A DNA stretch of 64,000 nucleotides from Rhodococcus sp. 4CII. Its GTDB lineage: Bacteria > Actinomycetota > Actinomycetes > Mycobacteriales > Mycobacteriaceae. Positions 42,787-52,845 of this stretch are shown one piece after another. The notes below the pieces were generated by a model. The model saw only the letters and a list, made by a program, of their open reading frames with translations. It ran no database searches and was not told the origin of the DNA. Numbering within the stretch: position 1 is the first letter of the stretch; each line of letters opens with the position of its first letter. The position numbers and the translations under genes are program-made. The DNA is taken from contig NZ_JACCFE010000002.1 in NCBI RefSeq assembly GCF_014256275.1, positions 4,010,001 to 4,074,000 on the forward strand, read 5' to 3'.

Positions 42787-44178
42787 GTGGCTGTAGTAGA
42801 CGATCGGGGCCATTCCGAATACCCGGGTCCGCCCGACGCGGAGCCCGGTGAAGAGTTCGGCCGGCAGCCCCCTCAGGACATGGCGGCGGAGCAGTCGGTG
42901 CTCGGCGGCATGCTCCTCAGCAAGGACGCCATCGCGGACGTGCTCGAGGTCCTCCGCCCCGGCGACTTCTACCGTCCCGCGCATCAGTCGGTGTACGACG
43001 TGATCCTCGACCTCTACAGCCGCGGTGAACCCGCCGACCCGGTGACGGTGTCCGCAGAACTGGATCGCCGCGGCGAACTCCGTCGCATCGGCGGCGCGCC
43101 CTATCTGGTGACGCTCACCCAGACGGTGCCCACCGCCGCCAACGCCGGCTACTACGCCGAGATCGTGGCGGAAAAGGCCATCCTGCGTCGCCTCGTCGAC
43201 GCCGGCACCCGCATCGTCCAGTACGGCTACACCGGCGCCGACGGTCAGGACGTCGCCGAGGTCGTCGACCGCGCGCAGGCCGAGATCTTCGAGGTCACCG
43301 AACGCCGCACAACCGAAGACTTCGTCCCCCTCGAGGAACTCCTGCAGCCCACGATGGACGAGATCGACTCCATCGCCAGCCGCGGCGGCATCTCCCTCGG
43401 TGTGCCCACCGGCTTCGTCGAACTCGACGAGATCACCAACGGCCTCCACCCCGGTCAGATGATCATCGTCGCGGCGCGACCCGGTGTCGGTAAGTCGACC
43501 CTGGGAATGGATTTTTTGCGCTCCTGCTCCGTGAAGCACGGCATGGCCAGCGTCATGTTCTCGCTGGAGATGAGCAAGACCGAGATCGTCATGCGTCTGC
43601 TGTCGGCGGAGGCGAAGATCAAGCTCGGCGACATGCGCTCCGGCAAGATGACCGACGACGACTGGACGAAGCTCGCTCGCCGCATGAGCGAGATCAGTGA
43701 GGCGCCGCTCTTCATCGACGACTCGCCGAACCTCACGATGATGGAGATTCGCGCAAAGGCCCGGCGGCTCAAGCAGAAACACGACATCAAACTGATCGTG
43801 ATCGACTACCTGCAGCTGATGAGCTCCGGTAAGAAGGTCGAGTCTCGTCAGCAGGAAGTCTCCGAGTTCTCCCGTAGCCTCAAGCTTCTGGCGAAGGAAC
43901 TCGAAGTTCCCGTGGTCGCGATCTGCCAGCTGAACCGTGGTCCCGAACAGCGGCAGGACAAGCGCCCGCAGGTCGCTGACCTGCGCGAATCGGGCAGTCT
44001 CGAGCAGGATGCCGACATGGTGATCCTGCTTTACCGCCCCGACGCGACCGAACGCGACGACCCCCGCGGCGGCGAGGCCGACCTCATTCTCGGCAAGCAC
44101 CGTAACGGTCCGACCGCGACAATCACTGTGGCGCACCAGCTTCACCTGTCCAAGTTCGTGGACATGGCGAGAGGTTAG
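42787..44178 (+). CDS. dnaB: Replicative DNA helicase DnaB
   Basis: A 463-residue hexameric 5'-3' helicase. The N-terminal primase-interacting domain has QDMAAEQSVLGGMLLSKDAI. The RecA-like domain has Walker A ARPGVGKSTLGMDF, FSLEMSKTEIVMRLLSAEAK, Walker B LIVIDYLQLMSSGKK, and arginine-finger-region RPQVADLRESGSLEQDADMV. I chose GTG 42787 because GGGGAAGG lies nine bases upstream; ATGs at 42766 and 42769 lack such a site. Unlike M. tuberculosis DnaB there is no intein: the P-loop is continuous. Its position after rplI matches the conserved order. Confidence 0.96.
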   Translation: MAVVDDRGHSEYPGPPDAEPGEEFGRQPPQDMAAEQSVLGGMLLSKDAIADVLEVLRPGDFYRPAHQSVYDVILDLYSRGEPADPVTVSAELDRRGELRRIGGAPYLVTLTQTVPTAANAGYYAEIVAEKAILRRLVDAGTRIVQYGYTGADGQDVAEVVDRAQAEIFEVTERRTTEDFVPLEELLQPTMDEIDSIASRGGISLGVPTGFVELDEITNGLHPGQMIIVAARPGVGKSTLGMDFLRSCSVKHGMASVMFSLEMSKTEIVMRLLSAEAKIKLGDMRSGKMTDDDWTKLARRMSEISEAPLFIDDSPNLTMMEIRAKARRLKQKHDIKLIVIDYLQLMSSGKKVESRQQEVSEFSRSLKLLAKELEVPVVAICQLNRGPEQRQDKRPQVADLRESGSLEQDADMVILLYRPDATERDDPRGGEADLILGKHRNGPTATITVAHQLHLSKFVDMARG

Positions 44179-44211
44179 CTAGCAGCAGCAGCGAAGGCTA
44201 TTGTTCACGCG

Positions 44212-44244
44212 CGGCGGCGCCACTTCCTAGGGGTGGCGCCGCCG
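44212..44244 (+). terminator. Terminator after dnaB
   Basis: CGGCGGCGCCAC (44212-44223) pairs perfectly over 12 bases with GTGGCGCCGCCG (44233-44244) around TTCCTAGGG, followed by TTGTGATTGT. It is 34 bases after the dnaB stop and separates the conserved block from the stress island. Confidence 0.8.
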
Positions 44245-44601
44245 TTGTGATTGTGGCTGCTTGTCCGGGCCCTGTTATCGCCGGGACGCCTCACTACTAC
44301 CGTTTCCGGCGTCGAATGCCGTCATCGAGCCCGACCCGCTCGCGTCGGGGCGCCCCCGACGTCCCAGCTCAACGAGGGGGGTGGGCGCTTCAGCATGCGG
44401 CCGACCTCGAGCAGGAATTCGGAGGAACGAATCCCACACTGACCTGATGCGAGCGCAGCGGCGAAGGCGTTGCGCCGCAACACCAGCGAGCCGAAATGGC
44501 GAACTCCGGCCAAGCCGAAGCATGTCAGATGACAACGGCACCGACGGTGATCGCCCTCTCCACCTACTAGCCGCCGCCGTCATCCGATCGGCCGGTGGTC
44601 C
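44245..44601. other. Intergenic stretch, nothing recognised
   Basis: About 350 bases lie between the dnaB terminator and the end of the convergent dnaJ. No frame on either strand resembles a protein and I saw no repeats. Confidence 0.4.
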
Positions 44602-45898
44602 TCAGCGGCCGGGCCACGAGGCGCGGGGGTCGAATCCGTCGGCCTTCTCGGCCTTTTCGTAGGCGCGCAGGGCGTCGATGGCCCTTTGGTCCAGCCGTTT
44701 CGGCACCGCGACCTGCACGGTGACCAGCAAATCCCCGGGCTTTTCGTTGCGGCAGCGGACCCCGCGTTCGCGTATCCGGAAGGTGCGACCAGATGGGGTG
44801 CCGGCGGGGATCTTCACGCTGACATGACTGTCGAGTGTGGGCACCGAGATCGTGGCGCCGAGGGTGAGTTCGGCGAAGCTGACCGGCACGGTCACCGTGA
44901 GGTCGTCCCCGTTCCGGCCGAACACCGGGTCCGGGTCCACCCCGACGGTGACGTACAGATCTCCGGACGGGGCGCCGCGCAGCCCGGGCTCGCCCTGGGT
45001 GGGCAGCCGGATGCGTTGACCGTCCGCCACTCCGGGTGGGATGCGGACGTGGCCGCGCTGAGCCGACGGCTCGCCCTGGGTGGCAGCGGATGCGGTGCGT
45101 CATACCATCCCACCGCGCATACCTCCGCTGTCACCACCCCACCACTCCGGGTGGGATGCGGACGTTGATGGTGCGGGTGCGGTACCCGACCCCGCTGCCC
45201 TGGCAGTCCGCGCACGGGGTGTCGATGACCATCCCGGTGCCGCGGCAGTCGTCGCAGGAGTCGCTGAACCCGAAGCCGCCCTGGTTGCGGGTGTGGGTGC
45301 CGGCTCCGCCGCACGAGGGGCACCGGCGCGGATGGGTGCCGGGGCGGGCGCCGCTGCCGTGGCAGGTGGTACATGCCGTGGGGGAGTTGACCTGCAGCGG
45401 CAGCACCACCCCAGTGACCGCCTGCCGCAGCGGCAGTCGGGCCTCGGCCTCGACGTCGCTGCCGCGCCGCGGGCGGGTCGCGCCGGTGCGGGTGCCGCTG
45501 CGCCGGAACAGGTCTCCGAACGCGTCGCCGAACCCGGCCTCGCCGGCGGTGGTGAACGGGGAACCGCCGCCGAACAGGTCGGAGATGTCGAAGCCGCCCG
45601 CGCCGGCTGCCCGTCCGGTGTAGGTGCCGGTCCGCGTTCCTGCTCGGTGGAAGGCCCCGGAGCGATACAGCTGCCGGGTCTGGTCGTATTCCTTGCGGGT
45701 TGCCGGGTCCGAGAGCACCCTGTGTGCCTCGCTGACCGCTTTGAACCGTTCCTCGGCGGTCCTGTCGTGGGGGTTGGCGTCCGGGTGCAGTTGCCGGGCC
45801 AGGGTGCGGTACGCGCGTTTGATCTCCTGCGCCGATGCCGTGGAGGGGACGCCCAGGTCGGCGTAGAAGTCGCGTTCGATCCACTCCTGCTGCGTCAC
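44602..45898 (-). pseudogene. dnaJ: DnaJ co-chaperone, interrupted by a 115-bp duplication
   Basis: A class I (type A) DnaJ that would deliver substrates to DnaK. From GTG 45898 (GGAGGAGATCCT upstream) the J-domain reads DFYADLGVPSTASAQEIKRA with HPD in ARQLHPDANPHD. A Gly/Phe linker follows, then the zinc domain with four CxxCxGxG-like repeats (CTTCHGSGARPG, CPSCGGAGTHT, CDDCRGTG, CADCQGSG). Translation stops about 255 residues in, at IPPGVVGW. The rest (VADGQRIRLPTQGEPGLRGA onward, peptide-binding domain) continues in another frame to 44602. Removing 115 bases (45050-45164) would restore one 393-residue frame exactly. As read, a truncated DnaJ without its C-terminal domains is predicted. 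Confidence 0.8.
44987..45164. repeat. Imperfect tandem duplication inside dnaJ
   Basis: The 23-mer beginning CCACTCCGGGTGGG occurs at 45027-45049 and 45142-45164, offset 115. GGCTCGCCCTGGGTGG begins at 44987 and again at 45068, offset 81. The second copy therefore carries about 34 bases of extra filler between the two blocks. This is the lesion that frameshifts dnaJ. Confidence 0.8.
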
Positions 45899-45930
45899 AG
45901 GATCTCCTCCCTTCCGGATCGATCGGATCT

Positions 45931-46709
45931 TTATCGGGGCCCGCCAGGTGGGTCCGGTCCGGCCGGTCCGTGTGAAGGGCTCGCGTCCGAGGCCGGTGCC
46001 GGGTCCGACACCTGGGCGGCGGTGCCGGAGTCACCCGGTCCGGCGTCTTCGTCGCCGAGGGGGAGGTCGGCGGCATCGGTTTCGTATTGTTCGCGGTCGA
46101 TCACGGTGACCAGCGCGGTCCGCAGCACCTTCCGTTCGCCGAAGGTGTAGCCACGCCGGAGCACGCCGTCCACCACGAGGTCGGTGCCGTGGCCCTGGTG
46201 ACTGGCGGCCTCGTGCAGGGTGGGATCGAATCGGTCGCCTCGTTCGCCGAACGCGGCCACCCCCAGCCCGATCAGGGCTGCCCGAAGCTTCCGGTCCAGA
46301 CCGTGCATCGGCTCGCGGGCGGTGTCGCCGTGTTCGCGGGCCCAGTCCAGGTCGTCGAGGATGCCCAGGAACCGGGCGGCGGCCGACGCTTTCGCGTTCT
46401 CGGCGGCCGCCGCACGATCCCGATCGACGCGGCGCCGGTAGTTGGCGTATTCGGCCTGCAGGCGTTGCAGATCGGCGGTCAGCTCCGCCACCGGGTCGGA
46501 CTCGACCTGCCGGGACCCGGCTCCCGGTCCCCGTGCCGATGTCGCACCGTGGTCCGTGTGTGTGGACGAGGACGCGGGGGTATGTTCGCGGACCCTTCCG
46601 GTGACCGGGTCGATGCGGCGCCGGTCGGTGATCGCGATCGGTTCGCGGTGCGGCTGCCGCCCGTTGCCCTGCTCGGGCTGCCCGCGGGGCCGATCATCGT
46701 TTGCTCTTT

Positions 46710-46713
<4 letters not shown>
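45931..46713 (-). CDS. grpE: Nucleotide exchange factor GrpE
   Basis: A 260-residue GrpE that releases ADP from DnaK. A long disordered N-terminus (about 75 residues) precedes the coiled coil VAELTADLQRLQAEYANYRR and RVDRDRAAAAENAKASAAAR. The beta-wing domain has FGERGDRFDPTLHEAASHQG then GYTFGERKVLRTALVTV. The C-terminal tail (about 45 residues, Pro/Asp-rich) is unusually long. ATG 46713 overlaps the DnaK stop (ATGA), and dnaJ follows 32 bases downstream, so dnaK-grpE-dnaJ form one operon. Confidence 0.92.
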
Positions 46714-48584
<1,871 letters not shown>

Positions 48585-48638
48585 GACTCCCTCCTCACAC
48601 CCGGGCGCACTCTCGGCGCACCCGCCGAAACCCTTCCG

Positions 48639-48691
48639 TTGACAGTTCAATTTTCTCTCCGTGCAGCGGCTACCGTCAAGAAAATATGACG
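48639..48691. promoter_or_regulatory. Inverted repeats upstream of dnaK
   Basis: TTGACAGTTCAA (48639-48650) is a 12-base interrupted palindrome and CGTCA (48674-48678)/TGACG (48687-48691) a second inverted repeat, both 55-107 bases before the dnaK start. On the minus strand a TTGACG hexamer lies within the second repeat and could be the -35 element. Neither matches the HspR HAIR consensus CTTGAGT-N7-ACTCAAG. Confidence 0.4.
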
Positions 48692-48756
48692 CAATCACAG
48701 CACTTTTTCTCCTATGAATTCAGCGACTGGGGGAGTGCTCGTGGGGCGGCACTGAG

Positions 48757-48990
48757 TCAGCGGTCGCGCCGGTGAGGGGATGGCAGGCGGTGTGGGGAGG
48801 AAGTCGTCGGCCTCGGCAATTCGAACTGCGGCACGTGCCCGCAGTCCGGCAGGGTCACCGAGCGCACCTGCGGGCGGTGGCGGTGAGGTGGTAGTTCGAG
48901 TGCGACCCGGCCGCCGAGCGAGTGCCCGATCGCCGCGGCGGCGGGTGCGTCGACCACATCGAGGAAGGCGTGCAGCCAGGTGCGCCGAAA
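48757..48990 (-). pseudogene. Alpha/beta hydrolase fragment
   Basis: The minus strand reads WLHAFLDVVDAPAAAAIGHS then LGGRVALEL, the nucleophile elbow GHSLGG of an alpha/beta hydrolase. After a short spacer it continues to CGHVPQFELP, the catalytic-His region. About 100 residues that should lie between are missing and both ends are lost, so this is a deletion remnant. Confidence 0.6.
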
Positions 48991-49175
48991 TCTTTACGCC
49001 TCGAGCGGTGAAATCGCTACCGTGCCGCCACTTTCGCCGCGGCTCTGATACCGCAGCTCCGAGGCAGACGTGGTCAGTGAATCTTACGAACGTCCCACCG
49101 TGGCCGCCGATCCCGGCGTACGACAGCGATGAACCCATCCTACTCAGTCCGGCCACTTCTGATGAGATTTTCTCC

Positions 49176-49203
49176 TTGATTCGCGGTAGATCTGTGGGAT
49201 AAT
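49176..49203 (+). promoter_or_regulatory. Near-consensus sigma-70-type promoter
   Basis: TTGATT (49176-49181) and GATAAT (49198-49203) are separated by 16 bases, in an AT-richer window 63 bases before the start at 49266. This is one of the best vegetative-type promoters in the window and indicates that the small genes starting at 49266 are transcribed. Confidence 0.6.
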
Positions 49204-49265
49204 GGAACCGTCCTGGCGGGCTCGGGTGGACGGGCCCGCACACCGCATGGTCGGGGGTGGTGACG

Positions 49266-49460
49266 ATGACGGATGAAACTCTGGTCGCACTGAAGAACTA
49301 CGAATACCTGATCCTCGAGCACGGCTGCGAGAATGTCAGCCTGGTCTGGCACACCGATTCGGTGGTGTTCGGCGAGGACGGGTGGGCAGACATCGACATG
49401 CTCACCAAGCCGGGGTTCACCCCGGCCACCGAATGCTTCGTCAGTCGCGAGGAGGACTGA
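49266..49460 (+). CDS. Small acidic protein of unknown function
   Basis: A 64-residue soluble protein from ATG 49266: TDETLVALKNYEYLILEHGC, then VSLVWHTDSVVFGEDGWADI and a tail ending CFVSREED. It has two Cys and alternating hydrophobics suggesting a small alpha/beta fold. A strong promoter lies upstream and another unknown gene follows. No family was recognised. Confidence 0.6.
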   Translation: MTDETLVALKNYEYLILEHGCENVSLVWHTDSVVFGEDGWADIDMLTKPGFTPATECFVSREED

Positions 49461-49535
49461 CAGTCCGGCGAGCGTGGCGCCGGGAAGCCACGGGTGGGAG
49501 TGCCACGGGTGGGTGGGCATCAGCGCGTCGGTGGG

Positions 49536-50015
49536 ATGTGGCGGTTCCCGGTGTTCGAGGAACCGTCGGTGCCCGGTGCGCCACCGGCCTGGGCGGGGGC
49601 CCTGGTGGCGGTCGCCCAGGATCTGCGGTGCTGTCACCGCCGGGGGGCGGTGGGCTGGGACGAGGTGTGCTGGGAACTGGCGATGCACCATCAGGGGGTG
49701 ATTCTCGCCTGGGATCCCGCCCCGCCGGGTATCGTCCGGCCCGGCGGTAAGCCCGACGAGATCGGCGCGAGCCGATGGGTCCTCGGCCGCGGCCTGGCTC
49801 CGCGGCTGCCGGCGGTCGAGGCGACGATGTGGGTGGCCAACACCGTGCAGGCGGCGTTGCTGCGGCAACTGAGGGTGCCGTGGCCCTGCCGCGACGAGGC
49901 CGCGGTGTGGGTGCCCCGGGTCCGGGACTCTCACCCGTCTTGGATCGATCCACACACCGGCCGCACCGTAGCGGCGATCGGCGCCCTCGCCGCGGAGAGC
50001 GCCGACACCCGCTGA
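49536..50015 (+). CDS. Conserved-looking protein of unknown function
   Basis: About 159 residues from ATG 49536 (WRFPVFEEPSVPG); a GTG at 49494 is an alternative start. Features include LVAVAQDLRCCHRRGAVGWD, HHQGVILAWDPAPPGIV, and a C-terminal run VPWPCRDEAAVWVPRVRD. It is rich in Trp, with sensible amphipathic segments and no membrane helix. Its TGA overlaps the ATG of the next small frame (TGATG). It lies between small genes of the stress island. Function unknown. Confidence 0.6.
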   Translation: MWRFPVFEEPSVPGAPPAWAGALVAVAQDLRCCHRRGAVGWDEVCWELAMHHQGVILAWDPAPPGIVRPGGKPDEIGASRWVLGRGLAPRLPAVEATMWVANTVQAALLRQLRVPWPCRDEAAVWVPRVRDSHPSWIDPHTGRTVAAIGALAAESADTR

Positions 50016-50188
50016 TGCCGGTGATGTTTGCGTGCCGCATCGGACTGACGGCCGACCCCACCCCACTACCGCCGAACGGGACACTGTCCACGGCTGCCCA
50101 GGCGGTCGACGACGACTGCCTGCGCACCGTCCTGGGGTCTCTGCCCGAGGGTTCCGCGTCACTGTTCGGCCGGCCCGAAACGGTATGA
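50015..50188 (+). CDS. Possible small coupled protein
   Basis: A 57-residue frame starting at ATG 50015 within the TGATG overlap with the preceding stop: PVMFACRIGLTADPTPLPPN, then LSTAAQAVDDDCLRTVLGSL. The overlap argues for coupled translation. It is too short to assign. Confidence 0.45.
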   Translation: MPVMFACRIGLTADPTPLPPNGTLSTAAQAVDDDCLRTVLGSLPEGSASLFGRPETV

Positions 50189-50320
50189 GCACCCACGACT
50201 GCCGGGGGCGCCGGATCACGACCTCCGGCGGGCTCACCTGAGCTGGGCGATGTTTGGGATCCGATCCAATCGGGCACGAACACACAAACCCGCTCCCAGA
50301 CTTCGACGGAGGTGTCCTCG

Positions 50321-50590
50321 ATGGCGGCCTTGCATAGTCACACCACCCATCCCAGCGGTACGGGAACGCGTACCCGCATTCTCGACACCGCCGAGGGAGT
50401 GCTGATCGGGATCCGCCGGATCGGGCCCGCGGACGCCTTCGACGAACTGGTCGGTGCGGCCCGCCGCTACGGGGTGTCCGTCTTCGCCCTCGCCGAGGCC
50501 CTGGTCGCGCTCGCGAGTGGAAACGAGGCGCCCGACCTCGCCGCCGCCCGCGCGGCTCGGACGGAATGGGGCGCACTCTTCGGGTCCTGA
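50321..50590 (+). CDS. Small ANTAR-like domain protein
   Basis: An 89-residue protein from ATG 50321, eight bases after GGAGG. After a flexible 25-residue leader, ILDTAEGVLIGIRRIGPADA, then FDELVGAARRYGVSVFALAE and ALVALASG have the spacing of an ANTAR RNA-binding three-helix domain (A-G-hydrophobic, then the DAF/EAF turn, then a closing helix). ANTAR proteins bind paired hexaloops in nascent RNA as antiterminators. The match is weaker than for the GAF-ANTAR gene at 54630 and there is no sensor domain, so this would be a stand-alone effector. Confidence 0.55.
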   Translation: MAALHSHTTHPSGTGTRTRILDTAEGVLIGIRRIGPADAFDELVGAARRYGVSVFALAEALVALASGNEAPDLAAARAARTEWGALFGS

Positions 50591-51280
50591 ACCGGGACGC
50601 ATCACTGTCGGGATACGCGCCGCCGGGTTTCGGTGATCGTGTCGGCGGATGCTCTACTGGTACCGCCGTCCGAGCTCGTTCGGGCACAGCGTGATTCGGG
50701 CGGGAGGGCCCATCAGCCGTGGTGACGGACAGGGCGCCCACTCCGGATGGCTGGCACCGTGCTCACCGCGACCGATTGGACACGTACCGGCGAGGACTCG
50801 CATGAGGTCGAGGTTCACTGCCGGGGTGCGAGTGCGGTAGGAGGAGCTGCCGATGTCGACGAAGTGTCGACGCGGTGTTGCTGTGGTGGCGCAGCGGGGA
50901 CGGTGACCTCGCCGAGCTGATCACCGCCGCACGCTGTTGTCCGGCACCGGTTTCTGTGGTTGATGCCACCGAAACCGGCCCGCCCCGATCACGTGGACGC
51001 GGCCGAGGTGACCGAGGCCGCCGACCTCGTCGGACTGCACGGGACGTCCAGCATCGACGGGCACGACTGGCTCGGGACCCGGCTCACCCAGTCCAGCTCA
51101 CCCGCCCAGCGGGTACGGTCGTCCTCGGCCCGCCGGCCTGCCCGGGTGGTGACGGGCATAAATCAACGGGCGGATTGGGCGCCGGGTCGCTCCGATTATC
51201 GTCCTGACCAGCGTCGGCGGGGTAGTTTCGACGTCACCGCAGACGGGTAAGTGTTTCGCGGTAAAGGAAGTGGTGTCACG
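50591..51280 (+). other. Stretch with possible frameshifted gene
   Basis: About 690 bases without an intact gene. One frame from GTG 50875 reads VLLWWRSGDGDLAELITAAR then CCPAPVSVVDATETGPP. Just downstream another frame reads DHVDAAEVTEAADLVGLHGT then SSIDGHDWLGTRLTQSS. If joined they would make a protein of about 80 residues with one frameshift. No family is recognised. Nothing else is evident. Confidence 0.35.
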
Positions 51281-51700
51281 ATGAAGCGCGGCGCCGGCGC
51301 CGACGAAACCCCCGACGTCCATGCCTACGTGATCGCGGTCGCGCGGGCATTGAACGCCGACGCGATCCGCCGGTGGGACGCGGTCATCTTCGATGCCGTG
51401 GTCGTGCTGTCGAAACAATTCCGGTACTACAGCGGACGCAACGTCGTGATTGCCTGGAACCATCATTTCGGGTGGTCTCTGGGAATCGAGGGCCAGCGCA
51501 CCGATCGTGTCCTGATCATCGGCGGGCTCGGGATCGGCCGCCGCCCGCCACCGGAGGGCATCGCCGACCGGGTCGACGAGCTCGTCGCGGACCTGCTGCA
51601 CCTCGAATGCCGGGCCCCGGACACCTTTCCGGTCCCCACTCTCGTCCGCCGGGTCGACAGCGACACCGGACCCACCGATCGCCGGTCGTCCGGTTGGTGA
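51281..51700 (+). CDS. DUF6292 family protein
   Basis: A 139-residue soluble protein from ATG 51281. TPDVHAYVIAVARALNADAI, then WDAVIFDAVVVLS and IAWNHHFGWSLGIEGQRTDR fit the actinobacterial DUF6292 pattern (YV..VA.AL.. lead helix and a W..HGWSL-like strand). That family is often found near regulators and has no known activity. The C-terminal 25 residues are probably disordered. It belongs to the run of small unknown genes between the chaperone operon and the HspR-like gene. Confidence 0.6.
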   Translation: MKRGAGADETPDVHAYVIAVARALNADAIRRWDAVIFDAVVVLSKQFRYYSGRNVVIAWNHHFGWSLGIEGQRTDRVLIIGGLGIGRRPPPEGIADRVDELVADLLHLECRAPDTFPVPTLVRRVDSDTGPTDRRSSGW

Positions 51701-51756
51701 CGAGAACGTATCCGCTCGCCGGTGGCATGGTCCGGAAGGAAGAGGAGGCGGGGGTC

Positions 51757-52029
51757 ATGGCCACGATTCCGCCGCCTCCCCGACCCGAGGCGGTACTGGC
51801 GCTCCAACGCGCCCTGGCCGCCCGTAGGGCCCGCGACGAGTGCGCAGGCATCCTTACCGCCTGGGAGCGATCCGGCAGCACCGCCGACCACGACGAGCTC
51901 CTCGAACGCGCCACCCGCGACCTCGACCAGACGGCAACAGAGGCCCCGCCCGGCGGGTTGGGCACACCAGGTGTGCTCGCGGATGCTATTCACCGCTTAC
52001 GGTGCGAGTATTCTCGACCCTGTTCGTAG
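51757..52029 (+). CDS. Small hypothetical protein
   Basis: A 90-residue frame from ATG 51757, behind GGAGGCGGGGG. ATIPPPPRPEAVLALQRALA then ARRARDECAGILTAWERSGS and DELLERATRDLDQTATEA are helical, while the last 20 residues look unlike protein. It is followed by a hairpin terminator at 52094. No family was recognised. Confidence 0.45.
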   Translation: MATIPPPPRPEAVLALQRALAARRARDECAGILTAWERSGSTADHDELLERATRDLDQTATEAPPGGLGTPGVLADAIHRLRCEYSRPCS

Positions 52030-52093
52030 GGAAGCCTCATCCGACGACTTCCTGCTCGACACGGTCAACACGGGTCCGGATTCGAGGAACACA

Positions 52094-52122
52094 GCCCCGG
52101 CGTAATCCCCCGACGCCGGGGC
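52094..52122 (+). terminator. Hairpin terminator
   Basis: GCCCCGGCG (52094-52102) pairs perfectly with CGCCGGGGC (52114-52122) around an 11-base loop, then CTCTCAC. It closes the plus-strand run of small genes (49266-52029). Confidence 0.6.
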
Positions 52123-52228
52123 CTCTCACTGCCGGACGCCAGTTCGTCGCAGGCACCTCGAGGCCGGGCGCGTGCAATCGGTTAACTGCCTGGCTGAAGC
52201 TCGCGGCTACCGCCTTGTTCAGGTGTCC

Positions 52229-52717
52229 TCAGTGGTGGTCGCCGCCGGCTCGTTCCCGGGCACTGCCGTCACCCAAGCGGGATCGACCCTGGGACGACGG
52301 GCGCCGACGCCGCCCGGTTCGGGTTTCCGGCGCCGGTGTTGCCTCACCGGCGGTGTCGTCCTCGGCAGTGGAGGCGCCTGGGTCCCGTTCGGCGCGTAGT
52401 TGCGCGTTGTCCGCTTCCAGTCGGAGGTTGTCGCGTTCGAGTTCACCGGTACGGATTTCGAGGTCGAGGACTCGGCCGATGCCGACGAGATTCACTCCGG
52501 CGTCGATGAGTTCGGCGATGCGTTTGAGCCGGGCCAGGTCGTAGTCGCTGTAGCGGCGGGTGCCCCCGCCGGTGCGGCCGGGAGTGATCAGCCCGTACTC
52601 CTCGTACAGGCGCAATGCCGCGACCCCGAACCCGGACAGCTCGGCGGCCACCGAGATGCCGTAAACCCCACGCACCGAGGGTGATTGGGTGTCCTTCCGT
52701 TCGGATTCTTCGGACAT
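52229..52717 (-). CDS. HspR-like MerR-family regulator
   Basis: A 162-residue MerR-type regulator from ATG 52717. GVYGISVAAELSGFGVAALR, then LYEEYGLITPGRTGGGTRRY, SDYDLARLKRIAELIDAGVN and LVGIGRVLDLE are the winged helix and recognition elements of HspR/MerR proteins. A coiled-coil dimer helix (ELERDNLRLEADNAQLRAER) and a basic disordered tail follow. HspR represses dnaK and related operons in Streptomyces and mycobacteria, using DnaK as co-repressor. This gene is divergent from hsp20 with a palindrome over that promoter, so it probably represses hsp20 and itself. Confidence 0.85.
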   Translation of the reverse strand: MSEESERKDTQSPSVRGVYGISVAAELSGFGVAALRLYEEYGLITPGRTGGGTRRYSDYDLARLKRIAELIDAGVNLVGIGRVLDLEIRTGELERDNLRLEADNAQLRAERDPGASTAEDDTAGEATPAPETRTGRRRRPSSQGRSRLGDGSARERAGGDHH

Positions 52718-52752
52718 TTTTGCTCCGATCGGGAATTTTCTCGCACACTCTC

Positions 52753-52797
52753 TTGTCATAGTCTACGACAGATGCTATAACGAACCTACAGCATCTG
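52753..52797 (+). promoter_or_regulatory. hsp20 promoter with overlapping palindromic operator
   Basis: TTGTCA (52753-52758) and TATAAC (52776-52781) are spaced exactly 17 bases, a near-consensus sigma-70 promoter reading toward hsp20. The perfect inverted repeat CAGATGCT (52769-52776)/AGCATCTG (52790-52797), with a 13-base spacer, covers the -10 element and the likely start point, so a bound protein would block initiation. The adjacent divergent HspR-like gene is the obvious candidate. The sequence is not the classical HAIR element. Confidence 0.65.
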
Positions 52798-52845
52798 CTG
52801 GAAGTTTACCTGATGGGATGAAAGGATTTCTGGAGGTAGGTGGAC

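Noticed and set aside
42787..44178. Intein in dnaB, as in M. tuberculosis
   Set aside because: The protein reads continuously through the P-loop and has normal length.
44602..45898. Two separate genes (a J/zinc-domain protein and a DnaJ C-terminal protein)
   Set aside because: The second frame begins mid-domain, has no start signal, and removing the duplicated 115 bases joins the two exactly.
48585..48760. HAIR or CIRCE element upstream of dnaK
   Set aside because: Searched by eye for CTTGAGT-N7-ACTCAAG and TTAGCACTC-N9-GAGTGCTAA; neither is present.
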